In this document: positions 7,602-16,868 of the stretch, piece after piece
Position numbering within the stretch: position 1 is the stretch's first letter
Layout: every line of letters starts with the position of its first letter
NCBI RefSeq assembly: GCF_019744875.1
Contig: NZ_JAIETU010000017.1
Span: forward strand, 62,001 to 126,000
DNA: 64,000 bases
Direction of reading: 5' to 3'
From: Hyphomicrobium sp.
GTDB lineage: Bacteria > Pseudomonadota > Alphaproteobacteria > Rhizobiales > Hyphomicrobiaceae
Made by a program: the position numbers and the translations under genes
The notes under the pieces: model-generated
What the model was told of the DNA's origin: nothing
The model's input: the letters and a program-made list of their open reading frames with translations, nothing else
Database searches by the model: none

Positions 7602-8603
7602 CTACTGCTGTAGCGAACGCTCTGATCCGCCAGCGGCCAGCGCCACGGCCGTGGTCTCGGCGGCTTCTGAGGCGGCCTGGACGTCCGGACGCACGCCCAC
7701 ACCGCCCCAATTGCCGTGGGTGATCGGGTTCTCGGCTCTGCCGACAGGGACGACGACAAACAGATTGGAGCCAAGCTCCGCCAGCCCGCCCGCATTGGCG
7801 CCACCACGTGTCGTCGTGCCGACAATGGTCGCACGCTTCAGCGCTTGCAGGTCGTAAGCGAAGGCTTCGGCGGCTGAGTAGGTTTGAGAGTCGACGAGGA
7901 CGTAGACGGATTTGTCGACGTACTGAACCGGGGTGGGCGATGTCTGAAATGCCTCGGTCCGGAATGTCGTCGTTCCGCGGTTTCGCCAGATCAGACTGCT
8001 CATCTCGACGGGGCGTTGCGGATCGAAAAAGAAGCTGGCGAGATAGGCCACCGATGCGGGATGCCCGCCGCCGTTTCCGCGCATGTCGACAATCATCGCC
8101 TTTGTGTCGGCAAGGCTCCGCATCGCTTTGTCGGCCGCCGGATTGAAAACGTCCGGAGGCACGAACCTCGCGAGGCGGAGATAGCCGATGTTTCCATCGA
8201 GCAGCTTCACTTCGAAGCCCGCCTCGTGCGGTACCGCCGGTTCTGGCTGGTTGGCAAAGGGTGAGCCGAAGATCAAACGCATATGGCTATCTTCTGTAAT
8301 GGCCCGCAGTTGGGTCGTCACGAGCTGCGCGAATTGTGCCGGATCGGTCACCTTCGCGTAGGCACCCTCCGCCAACGCTCTCTCAAGCGCGTCCGCAGCC
8401 GCAGATCCTTTTTCAGGGAATACATATCCCTCGCGCAACTCGACGGCGACCGCGCCGATCGTTTTGCCAATGACGTCTTGCGTCAGCGGCCCGGTTTGCT
8501 CGGCGCTTGGGGGCGTGCCGGAGCGCGCTGGTGATTGCGCCGCGACGATGGTTGCGGCCGCAGCAACGCAGGCGAGCTGGAGCAAGACTTTTCGATAGGA
8601 CAC
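7602..8603 (-). CDS. S41-family peptidase (C-terminal-processing-like)
   Basis: A 333-residue secreted serine protease-like protein with a signal peptide (about 1-24, ending VAAQ). An N-terminal helical cap is followed by the tail-specific protease core (about 110-310) with AMIVDMRGNGGGHP and SQTYSAAEAFAYDLQ, the latter carrying the likely nucleophile Ser. No PDZ domain is visible, so it resembles the short S41/IRBP-type hydrolases rather than full CtpA. I place the start at the GTG at 8603, with AAAGGGAG six bases upstream and the signal peptide immediately after it. Longer frames add residues without secretion signals. Substrate unknown. Confidence 0.85.
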   Translation of the reverse strand: MSYRKVLLQLACVAAAATIVAAQSPARSGTPPSAEQTGPLTQDVIGKTIGAVAVELREGYVFPEKGSAAADALERALAEGAYAKVTDPAQFAQLVTTQLRAITEDSHMRLIFGSPFANQPEPAVPHEAGFEVKLLDGNIGYLRLARFVPPDVFNPAADKAMRSLADTKAMIVDMRGNGGGHPASVAYLASFFFDPQRPVEMSSLIWRNRGTTTFRTEAFQTSPTPVQYVDKSVYVLVDSQTYSAAEAFAYDLQALKRATIVGTTTRGGANAGGLAELGSNLFVVVPVGRAENPITHGNWGGVGVRPDVQAASEAAETTAVALAAGGSERSLQQ

Positions 8604-8985
8604 ATGCAACTCCCTTTGGCGCGGATCGAAGCCCAATGCGATGATTTCTAGGCGCGACAAAGGCCGAACGCCTCCCCGCCCACACGTCGCAAACGTTCTC
8701 GAAATCACCGCGACGCAAATGCGCGCCGCGCAAGGACTAGACACGTCGCCCTGCGACGAAACAACGTGCGCGCCCTTGCCCGAAGTCGATAACGGGACGG
8801 TATCAATGCGCCTACGTAGAGGGGGGAGAACGCGAGGTTCGCACTGACCTCGAACTAGCGTTCGGCTTCCTCCTTGCGCGCTCTGATGGGTGAAGCCTAC
8901 CGACAGAAATTTGCCGGACGCATCGGAACGCTGCTGCGCTCCGATGCGTCCGGCGCATCACGAACAAGGCGCTACGCGCGCCGTA
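8604..8985. other. Intergenic region with a perfect palindrome
   Basis: About 380 bases without a supported gene. It holds the promoter side of the S41 gene and the 3' flank of the next minus-strand gene. A perfect 15-bp inverted repeat at 8913-8954 is listed separately. Confidence 0.5.
8913..8954. repeat. Perfect 15-bp inverted repeat
   Basis: GCCGGACGCATCGGA at 8913-8927 is exactly complementary to 8940-8954 across a 12-base loop. It lies 31 bases beyond the stop of the 8986 gene, so a transcription stop is plausible, but it has no T-run on either strand. Its perfect pairing also fits a mobile palindromic repeat. Confidence 0.6.
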
Positions 8986-9420
8986 TCATTCCCAGACGTT
9001 GGGGATGTCCGTCTTGCCCTTCAGCTCCTTCGCGTTCTTGCAGAAGGACTCGTCCTTGGCCTCGCCCTCAGCGAGGAACAGGCCGTACCGCGTGCCGAAC
9101 TCGATCAGGATGAAGGCTTGCCGCGCGTCGAGGGTCTCTGGCGCGAGGTCCTCCTTGGCGGGGGTCGTCGCTTCGTCCAAGGCCGCGGTGAACTTGTTCT
9201 GGTCCAGCTCAAAGCCTTCGCAGACGCGCACAGCTGCCGCCTGGAAGGCGAGGTTGTTCAGCTTGGCGAACTGCTGCGGCGAGAGAACGGGCTCCTGGCC
9301 GAGAAGCGCACTCGTCCAGGCGTCGTCGAGGCGATGGGACTTTTCATCTGCCGAGGAGACTGAGACCGTCGAGAGGGTCACCGCGAGCGCGAGAGAGGCA
9401 ATAGTGAGAGACTTGATCAT
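8986..9420 (-). CDS. Small secreted protein of unknown function
   Basis: A 144-residue protein with a signal peptide (1-24, MIKSLTIASLALAVTLSTVS, cut near VSSA). The mature part is helical with two cysteines (near 67 and 128) that could form a disulfide. I recognise no family. It starts 12 bases after the stop of the 9433 gene on the same strand, so the two are probably co-transcribed. Confidence 0.75.
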   Translation of the reverse strand: MIKSLTIASLALAVTLSTVSVSSADEKSHRLDDAWTSALLGQEPVLSPQQFAKLNNLAFQAAAVRVCEGFELDQNKFTAALDEATTPAKEDLAPETLDARQAFILIEFGTRYGLFLAEGEAKDESFCKNAKELKGKTDIPNVWE

Positions 9421-9432
9421 GGTTCTTGCTCC

Positions 9433-9768
9433 TCAACGCGCGAATACGGACCAGGTCCACTGCGGATTGTACCCTCCGCCCATGGTGTAACAGGCGCGCT
9501 GGCTCGTGTAGCAGATGACGCCTGCGCTCGGAGTAAAGCTGTCCGTGGGAGGGGGCGGCGCGGGAGCGACCGGTACGTAGACGTTTCTGTCGACAATGAC
9601 TTTCCGCGGCGAGAGCGCCGAGACGATCGCGCCGCCGATGAGAGCACCGCCGATGGCAGCGCCTACCCTGCCGTGATCGCGTGCTGATGCCGGCGTGGCC
9701 ACCACGGTGGCGGCGACAATGCCTGCCAGCGAGAGCAACGATGCTGTCCTGGCCAATAGCCTACTCAT
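9433..9768 (-). CDS. Small secreted glycine-zipper-like protein
   Basis: A 111-residue protein with a signal peptide (1-29, ending ATPASA), a Gly/Ala-rich hydrophobic stretch (RVGAAIGGALIGGAIVSAL, about 34-52), a Pro-rich linker, and a C-terminal part with CYTSQRACYTMGGG. The pattern resembles small outer-membrane or periplasmic glycine-zipper proteins. Its ATG follows GGAGACACCTA. It appears to be the first gene of a two-gene unit with the 8986 gene. Confidence 0.7.
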   Translation of the reverse strand: MSRLLARTASLLSLAGIVAATVVATPASARDHGRVGAAIGGALIGGAIVSALSPRKVIVDRNVYVPVAPAPPPPTDSFTPSAGVICYTSQRACYTMGGGYNPQWTWSVFAR

Positions 9769-9955
9769 TAGGTGTCTCCTTGTTCAGACGCAACGAATTC
9801 AAAGTATGAGCCGGTCCCGCAGCAGGCATTCGCCAGCCTGAGTCCGATGGTGGTGAAAGGCATGAAATGGCGCGAAACAGTGAGCCATCCATTGAAGCGT
9901 CAACATTGATCCAGCTCAACAGGGATTGCTGTCCTAGGCGAGGCCGGCGACACGA

Positions 9956-10969
9956 TCAGCTCACGAGCTGGGACATGATGACGAAATCTTTCCCCGTGCG
10001 CGTGTCCGCATGGGCGGGGAAATCCGTTGTCACGAGAACGAGGCCTGGATGCCACCTCTCCTGCAGCGCGTCGAGGGCCGACTTCCCAATCGTGATCCTT
10101 TGAATGACGCTCGCGTCGGTCTGCGCGACGGCTCCAGCCGCCTCCGCCTGATGAGAGATGCCTTTCCATGTCATGCCCGCGCCGCTCGCCCCAGTCAGCA
10201 CGAAAACATTCGATCCGAGAGGCTGTTCGGGATTGCGCAACGCGATCTTGTCCTGAGCGACGATGTCGCCGCCCTGGAAGACGATGACCGACAGGTCGGC
10301 TCTGCTGACCACGACCGATACGGGTTTTGAAAAGTCGTCGACGTCGGCCTGCCACGGGTTTTTCTTCGCTTGCACGGCGGCGACCTGGACAGCGTCGAGC
10401 TCCTGCACCGCATCGCCCGAAAGCGCGAGCCCCGGATGCGTGATGTCGAACGGCGTGGATGCGGCGCCCGCCACGATGACGGGCGTCCCGACATGCGTCA
10501 CGCCGAACAGGACCTCCGAGAACTTCATCGGAAGGCGGATGCAGCCATGCGACGCCGGATAGCCCGGCAGGTTGCCGGCATGAAGTGCCACGCCCGACCA
10601 CGTGATGCGATTCATGTTCGGCATCGGCGCATCGTCATAGGTCGAGGAATGGTGATCCTTGTCTTTCTGCAGGATCGTGAACACGCCCGTAGGCGTGGTG
10701 TGCCCTGGTTTGCCTGTCGAGCATGTCGAGACGCCGATCCGCACGCCGTTGCGATAGACGTGCACGAGCTGATCTGGGATCGAGACGATGATGGAGACCG
10801 GCCCCTCGGGCTCCCGCTCCGGATGCCAGACGAATTGGCCGGGCTTCAGTTGGTGGATCTCTTCGGCCGTCTGCGCGTGGGCAATCCGCAGCGACAAACC
10901 GGCCGCGAGCCACGCTGAAGAAGCAGCCACGATGCGCTCGATCACGGCGCGACGCGTCAGGTCAGTCAC
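9956..10969 (-). CDS. L,D-transpeptidase (YkuD family)
   Basis: A 337-residue periplasmic enzyme that makes peptidoglycan 3-3 cross-links or anchors proteins to peptidoglycan. A Tat-like N-terminus (LTRRAVIERIVAASSAWLAAG) is followed by the YkuD domain (about 57-170), with the catalytic signature His130 then SHGC at 140-143 (Cys143 nucleophile) and IRLP. A C-terminal region of ~160 residues is of unknown role. It starts at GTG. No partner gene is adjacent. Confidence 0.9.
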   Translation of the reverse strand: MTDLTRRAVIERIVAASSAWLAAGLSLRIAHAQTAEEIHQLKPGQFVWHPEREPEGPVSIIVSIPDQLVHVYRNGVRIGVSTCSTGKPGHTTPTGVFTILQKDKDHHSSTYDDAPMPNMNRITWSGVALHAGNLPGYPASHGCIRLPMKFSEVLFGVTHVGTPVIVAGAASTPFDITHPGLALSGDAVQELDAVQVAAVQAKKNPWQADVDDFSKPVSVVVSRADLSVIVFQGGDIVAQDKIALRNPEQPLGSNVFVLTGASGAGMTWKGISHQAEAAGAVAQTDASVIQRITIGKSALDALQERWHPGLVLVTTDFPAHADTRTGKDFVIMSQLVS

Positions 10970-11138
10970 GGCATTGCCCCATCGTAGGCTTGGTATTCGG
11001 AGCCGGGCGGCCCCTGCGCGCCGGATTCAACATCGACGAGAATTGACATGTCAACGTCCGTCGCGGACCGGTGGACGGCGAGGGCGTCGCGCGCATCGCG
11101 CCATGATCCGCTGGCAGACCAAGCGCAACTCCGGCGGG

Positions 11139-11546
11139 TCAGCTCTCGGTCGGGAACCACCACATCGCGAACGAGCCGCCGAGCGCCGCCGCAATTACGA
11201 GCCCGAGCAGCACCGGGCTCGAAAGTCCGGTGGCGATGGCCGTGAACAGCACCGAGCCCCACGCCATCGCGAGAGCGAACAGCTTGACCTCGAACCGAAT
11301 GGTGCGCCGCTCCTCGAAGCGATGGGCTTCGGCCAGAGCCTGGCGGAGCACGGGAATGCGCGACAGGCCGTGCATCAGGCGCGGGCTCGAGCGCGCGAAT
11401 GCCCAGAGTGCCACGAGCAGAAACGGCGTTGCCGGCAAGCCGGGCAGCATGGCGCCCGCGATGGCCAGCACCGTCGCGACGCATCCGATGACGAGATAGC
11501 CGAGTCTGAGCACGCGCGGTCCAGCAGGGTTTCGATCCGCGAGCAC
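11139..11546 (-). CDS. DUF454 (YbaN-like) inner-membrane protein
   Basis: A 135-residue protein with the DUF454 pattern: LGYLVIGCVATVLAIAGAML (first TM), then GLPATPFLLVALWAFARSSPRL, then two closely spaced hydrophobic segments near the C-terminus. It is about the usual length for the family. The start is uncertain: GTG at 11546 keeps all conserved parts, and GTG at 11513 would also. A long open frame continuing upstream to 12806 is antisense to the lactate permease gene and is not coding. Function unknown. Confidence 0.8.
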   Translation of the reverse strand: MLADRNPAGPRVLRLGYLVIGCVATVLAIAGAMLPGLPATPFLLVALWAFARSSPRLMHGLSRIPVLRQALAEAHRFEERRTIRFEVKLFALAMAWGSVLFTAIATGLSSPVLLGLVIAAALGGSFAMWWFPTES

Positions 11547-11744
11547 GCTAGTGCGGCGGGCCGGAAAGTGGAAACTAAAAATCAGCAAGCCAGAACTCAG
11601 TGAGCCAAAACAAGTGTCATCCGGCGGCGGCGGCCAGACACAGAGGTGTCGAGAGAGGGAGGCGTAAAGCGGCACGAAGGCATTTCCGCCAGCCGCGGGG
11701 ATGATAAGCTGGCGCCAGGGAACGGGACGCTCAGGGGGGATTGC

Positions 11745-13394
11745 ATGTGGCCGCAGAGTTATGACCCGTTCGGCAACATGCTGGCCTCGACCGCCGTCGC
11801 CGCGATACCGGTCGTCGTGCTGCTCGGCGGCATCGCGATCCTTGAGCTGCGCGCCCATATCGCGGCGGCTTTGGGGCTCGTGGCGGCGCTGCTGGTTGCG
11901 ATTGTCGCTTATGGAATGCCCCCGCAGATGGCGGGCCTCGCCGCTGCATACGGCGCCGCGTTCGGCCTCTTGCCGATCGGCTGGATCATCCTCAACGTCA
12001 TTTTTCTGTATCAGCTTACGAGCGAGAAGGGCGAGTTCGCCATCCTGCAGCGCTCCATCAGCGCCATCAGCGACGACCGCCGCCTCCAGCTTCTGTTCAT
12101 CGCCTTCTGCCTGGGGGCGTTTTTTGAAGGCGCGGCCGGCTTCGGCACGCCCGTTGCGGTCACGGCCGCCATGCTGATCGGTCTCGGCTTCACGCCGCTG
12201 GCCGCGTCCGGCCTGTCGCTGATCGCCAACACCGCGCCGGTCGCATTCGGCGCGCTCGGCACGCCCGTCATCGCGCTCGCCGCCGTCACCGGTCTGGATC
12301 TGCTCGATCTCAGCGGCATGATAGGCCGCCAGTTGCCGTTCTTTTCCATCATCGTGCCGTTCTGGCTCGTCTGGGCCTTTGTCGGATTCCGGAAGATGAT
12401 CGAGGTCTGGCCGCCGATCCTCGTCGCCGGCGCCTCGTTCGCCATTCCGCAGTACCTCGTATCGAACTTTCACGGCCCCTGGCTCGTGGACATCGTGGCC
12501 GCGCTCGTGTCGATGGCCTCGCTCGCCGCGTTCCTGCGCATCTGGCAGCCGGCGAACCCAATGACGGTGGTGGCGGATCAGCCCGCGGCCACGCCATCCT
12601 CCGCCGCAAAGCCCGTCCTGGCCGCGCTTCCTCCGGCGGCTGTGCGGCGCGCCTGGACGCCGTGGGTCATGCTCTCGGTTTTCGTGTTCCTGTGGGGAAC
12701 GCCGCAGGTGCGCAGCGCGCTCGATGCAATCTGGACGGCCAAGATCCCGGTCGTTGGATTGGACGGACAGGTGCAGAAGATGCCGCCCGTCGTCGCCGCG
12801 CCGCATGTCGAGCAGGCCGTCTACTCGCTCAACCTTCTCTCCGCGACCGGCACCGGCATCCTGCTCGCCGCCATTCTCGCCGGCTTCTTTCTCGGCTACC
12901 GCCCCGTCGAGCTGCTGCGCCAGTATGCGCGCACGCTCTGGCTGGTGCGCTACTCGCTCGTCACCATCGCCTGCATGCTCGCCATCGGCTTCGTCACGCG
13001 CTACTCGGGCACCGATGCCACGCTCGGCCTGGCGCTCGCGAACACCGGCTGGATGTATCCGTTCTTCGGCACGTTGATCGGCTGGCTCGGCGTCGCGCTC
13101 ACGGGATCGGATACGGCTTCAAACGTGCTGTTCGGTGGCTTGCAGCGCGTCACGGCCGAGCAGGTCGGCGTTCATCCCGTTCTGATGGCGGCCGCCAACA
13201 GCTCCGGCGGCGTCATGGGCAAGATGATCGATGCGCAATCGATCGTTGTCGCTTCCACCGCCACGCGGTGGTACGGGCACGAAGGCTCGATCCTGCGCTT
13301 CGTCTTTTTCCACTCCGTGGCGCTCGCCGTAATGGTCGGCATGCTGGTGATGGGACAAGCCTACGTGTGGCCGCTGACGCTGCTCGCGCCCTAG
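11745..13394 (+). CDS. lctP: L-lactate permease family transporter
   Basis: A 549-residue polytopic inner-membrane protein of the LctP family (lactate/glycolate:H+ symport), the normal length for the family. It has about 13 hydrophobic segments, and the conserved FFEGAAGFGTPVAVTAAML lies near residue 128. The ATG at 11745 has CAGGGGGGA just upstream and matches the family start. An upstream in-frame extension lacks similarity. It is divergent from the DUF454 gene. Co-location with an oxidising enzyme for lactate is not seen nearby. The FAD-linked dehydrogenase at 21.1-22.5 kb could be a functional partner, which is only inference. Confidence 0.92.
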   Translation: MWPQSYDPFGNMLASTAVAAIPVVVLLGGIAILELRAHIAAALGLVAALLVAIVAYGMPPQMAGLAAAYGAAFGLLPIGWIILNVIFLYQLTSEKGEFAILQRSISAISDDRRLQLLFIAFCLGAFFEGAAGFGTPVAVTAAMLIGLGFTPLAASGLSLIANTAPVAFGALGTPVIALAAVTGLDLLDLSGMIGRQLPFFSIIVPFWLVWAFVGFRKMIEVWPPILVAGASFAIPQYLVSNFHGPWLVDIVAALVSMASLAAFLRIWQPANPMTVVADQPAATPSSAAKPVLAALPPAAVRRAWTPWVMLSVFVFLWGTPQVRSALDAIWTAKIPVVGLDGQVQKMPPVVAAPHVEQAVYSLNLLSATGTGILLAAILAGFFLGYRPVELLRQYARTLWLVRYSLVTIACMLAIGFVTRYSGTDATLGLALANTGWMYPFFGTLIGWLGVALTGSDTASNVLFGGLQRVTAEQVGVHPVLMAAANSSGGVMGKMIDAQSIVVASTATRWYGHEGSILRFVFFHSVALAVMVGMLVMGQAYVWPLTLLAP

Positions 13395-13481
13395 CTCCGG
13401 GCCTTCGGGCGGAACATTTCGTGGATCGGAGGCGTTTTTCTTCCGATCGACGAATGACCGTCCGAGAAACGGAGGAATTCA

Positions 13482-13631
13482 ATGGCCGACCGCAAAATCG
13501 TGAGCCCCACGGAGGCGCGTCAAGCGACCCCGCAGAAGGCGAACTATCGCGTCCTCACCCGGTCTCTTTTGATCGCGGTCGTCGCCGCTGTGGTCGTCTA
13601 CGCGTACTTCTATATGCAATCTCCGACTTGA
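13482..13631 (+). CDS. Small single-pass membrane protein
   Basis: A 49-residue open frame with a strong ribosome site (ACGGAGGA, 6 bases before ATG). A polar N-terminal half rich in Lys/Arg is followed by one transmembrane helix (LLIAVVAAVVVYAYFYM, residues 29-45). It lies 87 bases after lctP. A 7-bp hairpin (13422-13428 with 13442-13448) falls in between, so co-transcription is uncertain. I recognise no family. Confidence 0.55.
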   Translation: MADRKIVSPTEARQATPQKANYRVLTRSLLIAVVAAVVVYAYFYMQSPT

Positions 13632-13773
13632 GCCGCGCGGGCATGCCGTGAGTGGCGCTGGAAAAGTGGCTGGAAAAGCGGATGCGCCATCGGTGCGTAG
13701 GCGGAAATTTCAGTCGACACCTCTGAAAACTGCATGATTAAGTCACGTCTCGAACAGTCGGGAGTGACGGTGC

Positions 13774-14718
13774 GTGAGCGGACCTGAAATTGCATTGCGC
13801 GTGGTGGGAGCGTTCTACGTTTTCGCAGGCTACGTCGCGACGCGTGCCATGCTGATGTCGGTGTTCGTCGATCGCGCCATCGCGGCCATCGGATCGACCA
13901 AGCCCAAGCGTGCGGAGACGGTGCGAAATTATTGGATGCTCAGCGCGTCCGCGATCGTACTTGTCGGCGGGGTTGCGCTCATGGCGTTGCTCGACATCGC
14001 AGCCTGGCTGTTTGTTGCGTCAGCCGTCGGGCAAGCGGCCTATCTTTACGTCCTCGCGCCCCGTTATCTCGATGCAGAGGATCCGCCTGACGAAACCGGG
14101 CGGCGGCAGACGACCAACGCCTTCATCATCTATCTTGGGGCGACCGCAGTCGTCATATGGGCGCTGTCTGCCGGCAAGCTTCAAAGCCTGTCGAGCGCGC
14201 ATCCCGCGGTGCTGATCGCGGCCGCAGCCGTGCTCGTGTTCTACGTCGGATATGTCGCCCGGTCGCTCAGCGGCTTCGGGTCGTCGCCGCAATCAGCAAG
14301 CAGCATGCTCCCGCCGGATGACGAGACCGACTGGGAGTCTTCGCCAGGCGCTGATCCATCCGGCTCCCACAGGATCAAGGTCATGGCGGACTATGGCACC
14401 CACGCCCTGTGGGCGCTCGATGAGGACGTCTACGGCGACATCGATCCGAATGTCCTCGATCTCTCACCCGAGCTCACACGCGATCTGATTGCCTGGGCGG
14501 ACGCGTTTTCGGCGTCGCTCGATCTCGACGATCCGTCCGAAAGCCGATGGACGGACGATGAGCGCTCAGCCCACGAGGCGATGGCGCGCCCGCTTGCGAT
14601 CCGCCTCGCGCGCGAACGGCCCGACCGCGTGATCTATGTGATGGATCCTCACGTGGGCGTCGTGGAGGTTAAGGCGGACGAGGAGCTGCCCCCGTCCGCC
14701 GGTGCCGCTACGGCGTGA
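13774..14718 (+). CDS. Multi-pass membrane protein with acidic cytoplasmic tail
   Basis: A 314-residue protein starting at GTG. It has about five transmembrane segments in the first 180 residues (5-27, 55-75, 76-98, 120-138, 148-166). A hydrophilic C-terminal region of ~130 residues follows, rich in Asp/Glu and with DLIAWADAFSASLDLDDP. No family recognised. It stands alone between lctP and the convergent DUF533 gene. Confidence 0.75.
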   Translation: MSGPEIALRVVGAFYVFAGYVATRAMLMSVFVDRAIAAIGSTKPKRAETVRNYWMLSASAIVLVGGVALMALLDIAAWLFVASAVGQAAYLYVLAPRYLDAEDPPDETGRRQTTNAFIIYLGATAVVIWALSAGKLQSLSSAHPAVLIAAAAVLVFYVGYVARSLSGFGSSPQSASSMLPPDDETDWESSPGADPSGSHRIKVMADYGTHALWALDEDVYGDIDPNVLDLSPELTRDLIAWADAFSASLDLDDPSESRWTDDERSAHEAMARPLAIRLARERPDRVIYVMDPHVGVVEVKADEELPPSAGAATA

Positions 14719-14752
14719 GCCGCAGGTCATGCTGAGGTCAAGCGCACTAAGC

Positions 14753-15577
14753 TCAGGCGGACTGTGCCTGCGGCGCGATCGTCGCGTCGCCCTTGGCCGA
14801 TTTCACCGCCGCTTCGAGATGAGCAACGAGGCCGTCCTCGAGCCCGAGCGTCGCCGCCAGATAGCGCAGATAGGCCTGCTCCGCCGGCGTGTCGGCTTCG
14901 ATGGCAATGGCGGACGCGAGATAGACTTCGCTGCGCACCTCCGGCGTCCGCGCAAGCGAGGCGAACTGCTGCGGCGACCATGGAGTTGCGATCTCGCGAT
15001 CGAGGAACTGGCTCTCTTCGGCGTTGATGCCGGCCGCCCCGAGCCGCCCCACGATGCGCTGGCGCTCGGTCTCGTCGATCAGTCCATCCGAGAGCGCGGC
15101 CGCGATCATGGCGCGCAACAGCAGCAGCGCATGTTCATCCTGGGGCGGTGCGCCCGGAAGCGAAGCGCCGCTCTGGGCCGCGGCAAGAAACTCCGCGGCG
15201 CGCGTGCCGATCAGCGGCTTGCCGTCGCGATAGTTCGTATAGGCCTTGTAGGCCAACCCGCCGAGCGCGGCGGTCGCGCCGAGCTTGAGCACGTCTCCCG
15301 CAATCTCGCGGCCGTCCTTGCTGCCGAGCACCATCGTGGCCAACGCGCCCGCAACCGCGCCGCCGAGAATGCCGCCGCCCTGGCCGCGCAGCATGCCCTT
15401 CGCCTGTTCGATAAGGTCTCCAGGCGCGCCGGGTTGCGCGCCCGCGCCGAGCCCCGCTGCCATCCCGGCTCCCGGCCCGCTCCGCGTCGCCGGCACCGAG
15501 CCGGATCCCGCTTGGTCCTGGGCCGCTCCTCCAAGCCCGCCCATCACCAAATCAAGCAGCTTCGCGGTGTCGATCAT
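14753..15577 (-). CDS. DUF533 (TerB-like, YebE family) protein
   Basis: A 274-residue protein. The N-terminus MIDTAKLLDLVMGG is followed by a Gly/Ala/Pro-rich segment and a glycine-rich hydrophobic stretch (GILGGAVAGALATMVLGS, about 70-87). The C-terminal ~140 residues form a TerB-like all-helical domain (LLLRAMIAAALSDGLIDETERQRI near 150, with the acidic DGxID metal-type motif). This matches DUF533 proteins, membrane-associated and of unknown role. It ends 34 bases from the converging 13774 gene. Confidence 0.85.
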   Translation of the reverse strand: MIDTAKLLDLVMGGLGGAAQDQAGSGSVPATRSGPGAGMAAGLGAGAQPGAPGDLIEQAKGMLRGQGGGILGGAVAGALATMVLGSKDGREIAGDVLKLGATAALGGLAYKAYTNYRDGKPLIGTRAAEFLAAAQSGASLPGAPPQDEHALLLLRAMIAAALSDGLIDETERQRIVGRLGAAGINAEESQFLDREIATPWSPQQFASLARTPEVRSEVYLASAIAIEADTPAEQAYLRYLAATLGLEDGLVAHLEAAVKSAKGDATIAPQAQSA

Positions 15578-15791
15578 GGTCCTCTCCGGATCGTTTGTCT
15601 GTGCGGGTGCAGATGGGGGAGGGTGCCGGAAACCTCAAGGTGCGCTGCAAAAATTGCAGGCGCGCGCGGCGCTCGCGCGCTATCGAATTTTCCAAAAGGC
15701 CCGATCATGGCTTGTCTCGGGGCAGCGTCACGGGCTTTATGACACATCCCACCCGCAAGACCCCTCAGTATTAAGACCTCCGAGCTTCACG

Positions 15792-16868
15792 ATGCGCCCC
15801 CCTAATGCAATCGACTTTTGGCGTGGCGTCGCGCTCGTCATGATCTTCATCAATCACATTCCCGGCATGGATTACTCGATCCTGACGATGCGGAACTATG
15901 CCATTTCGGATGCGGCCGAGTTGTTCGTGTTCCTGGCCGGGTGCTCGCTGGCGTTTGTCGTCAACGGGCGGTCTGAGAAAAAGACGTTGAGCCATTCCGT
16001 CTCGCGCCTGCTGTTGCGTGCGTTCGAAATCTGGCAGGCGCAGATCGTCACGATCTCCGTCGCCGTAGCCATGCTCGGCGCGGCGGCGCTCTATTTCAAC
16101 GATCCCCTGTTTTTGGAATGGCACGGCGCAGGCCCCGCTTTCGTCGACACGGTTCGCGCGTCGATCGGCATGGTGCTGCTGACCTACCAGATCGGATACT
16201 TCAACATCCTGCCGCTTTACGTCGTGCTGCTGCTGATCGCGACGGTCGCCGTCGTCATCGCGCGCGCTTCGATCTGGCTCGCGCTGGCCGCATCGATCAC
16301 GCTCTATGCCGCCACGCTCACGCTTCAGCTCCGTCTGCCGAGCTGGCCCGCTGAGGGCGCATGGTTCTTCAATCCGTTATCTTGGCAGTTGCTGATCGTG
16401 CTCGGCTACGTCGCCATGACCGTGAAGCGCGAGCATCCTCGCGCCGAAGAGTTCCTCAAACGCGCCTGGCCGTGGGCGACAGCGCTGATGCTGTTCGGAA
16501 CGGCTGTCGTGTGGGTGGACTACCGGCCCGACCCCATGGCTGTGCCATTTCCGCAATATTTGTTTCTGTTCGACAAGGAGTACCTGTCTCCCGCACGCAT
16601 CGTGAGCATGTTGGCGATCGCAATTGCCTTCTACCCCGCATTTCCTTTACTTTCGCGGCGTATAGGACCTGTTGTGCGCTACTGCAGCAGATTGGGGCGC
16701 AACTCGCTGGCCGTGTTCTGCATGGCATCTTTGCTGGCGCTTGGCGGACAGATCGCCCGGTACCTGGGTCAACCGACGCTGCTGTTCGATACTGCAATTG
16801 TTGTGATCGGTCTCGTTGTGTTGGGGGTGACAGCATGGATCGCCGAATTCCGGTCGTCTTCGGCCTAG
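15792..16868 (+). CDS. opgC: OpgC-type glucan succinyltransferase
   Basis: A 358-residue polytopic membrane acyltransferase with about ten TM segments. The start RPPNAIDFWRGVALVMIFIN then HIPGMDY, and SDAAELFVFLAGCSLAFV, are characteristic of OpgC, which adds succinyl groups to osmoregulated periplasmic glucans. An ATG at 15792 fits the family start. Upstream in-frame sequence antisense to the DUF533 gene is not used. The next gene, a secreted SGNH hydrolase, overlaps its 3' end by 34 bases, so the two are translationally coupled. Succinate as donor substrate is inferred from the family. Confidence 0.88.
   Translation: MRPPNAIDFWRGVALVMIFINHIPGMDYSILTMRNYAISDAAELFVFLAGCSLAFVVNGRSEKKTLSHSVSRLLLRAFEIWQAQIVTISVAVAMLGAAALYFNDPLFLEWHGAGPAFVDTVRASIGMVLLTYQIGYFNILPLYVVLLLIATVAVVIARASIWLALAASITLYAATLTLQLRLPSWPAEGAWFFNPLSWQLLIVLGYVAMTVKREHPRAEEFLKRAWPWATALMLFGTAVVWVDYRPDPMAVPFPQYLFLFDKEYLSPARIVSMLAIAIAFYPAFPLLSRRIGPVVRYCSRLGRNSLAVFCMASLLALGGQIARYLGQPTLLFDTAIVVIGLVVLGVTAWIAEFRSSSA

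Noticed and set aside
11547-12806. Long minus-strand extension of the DUF454 frame
   Set aside because: Antisense to lctP and compositionally biased; only the last ~135 codons match a family.
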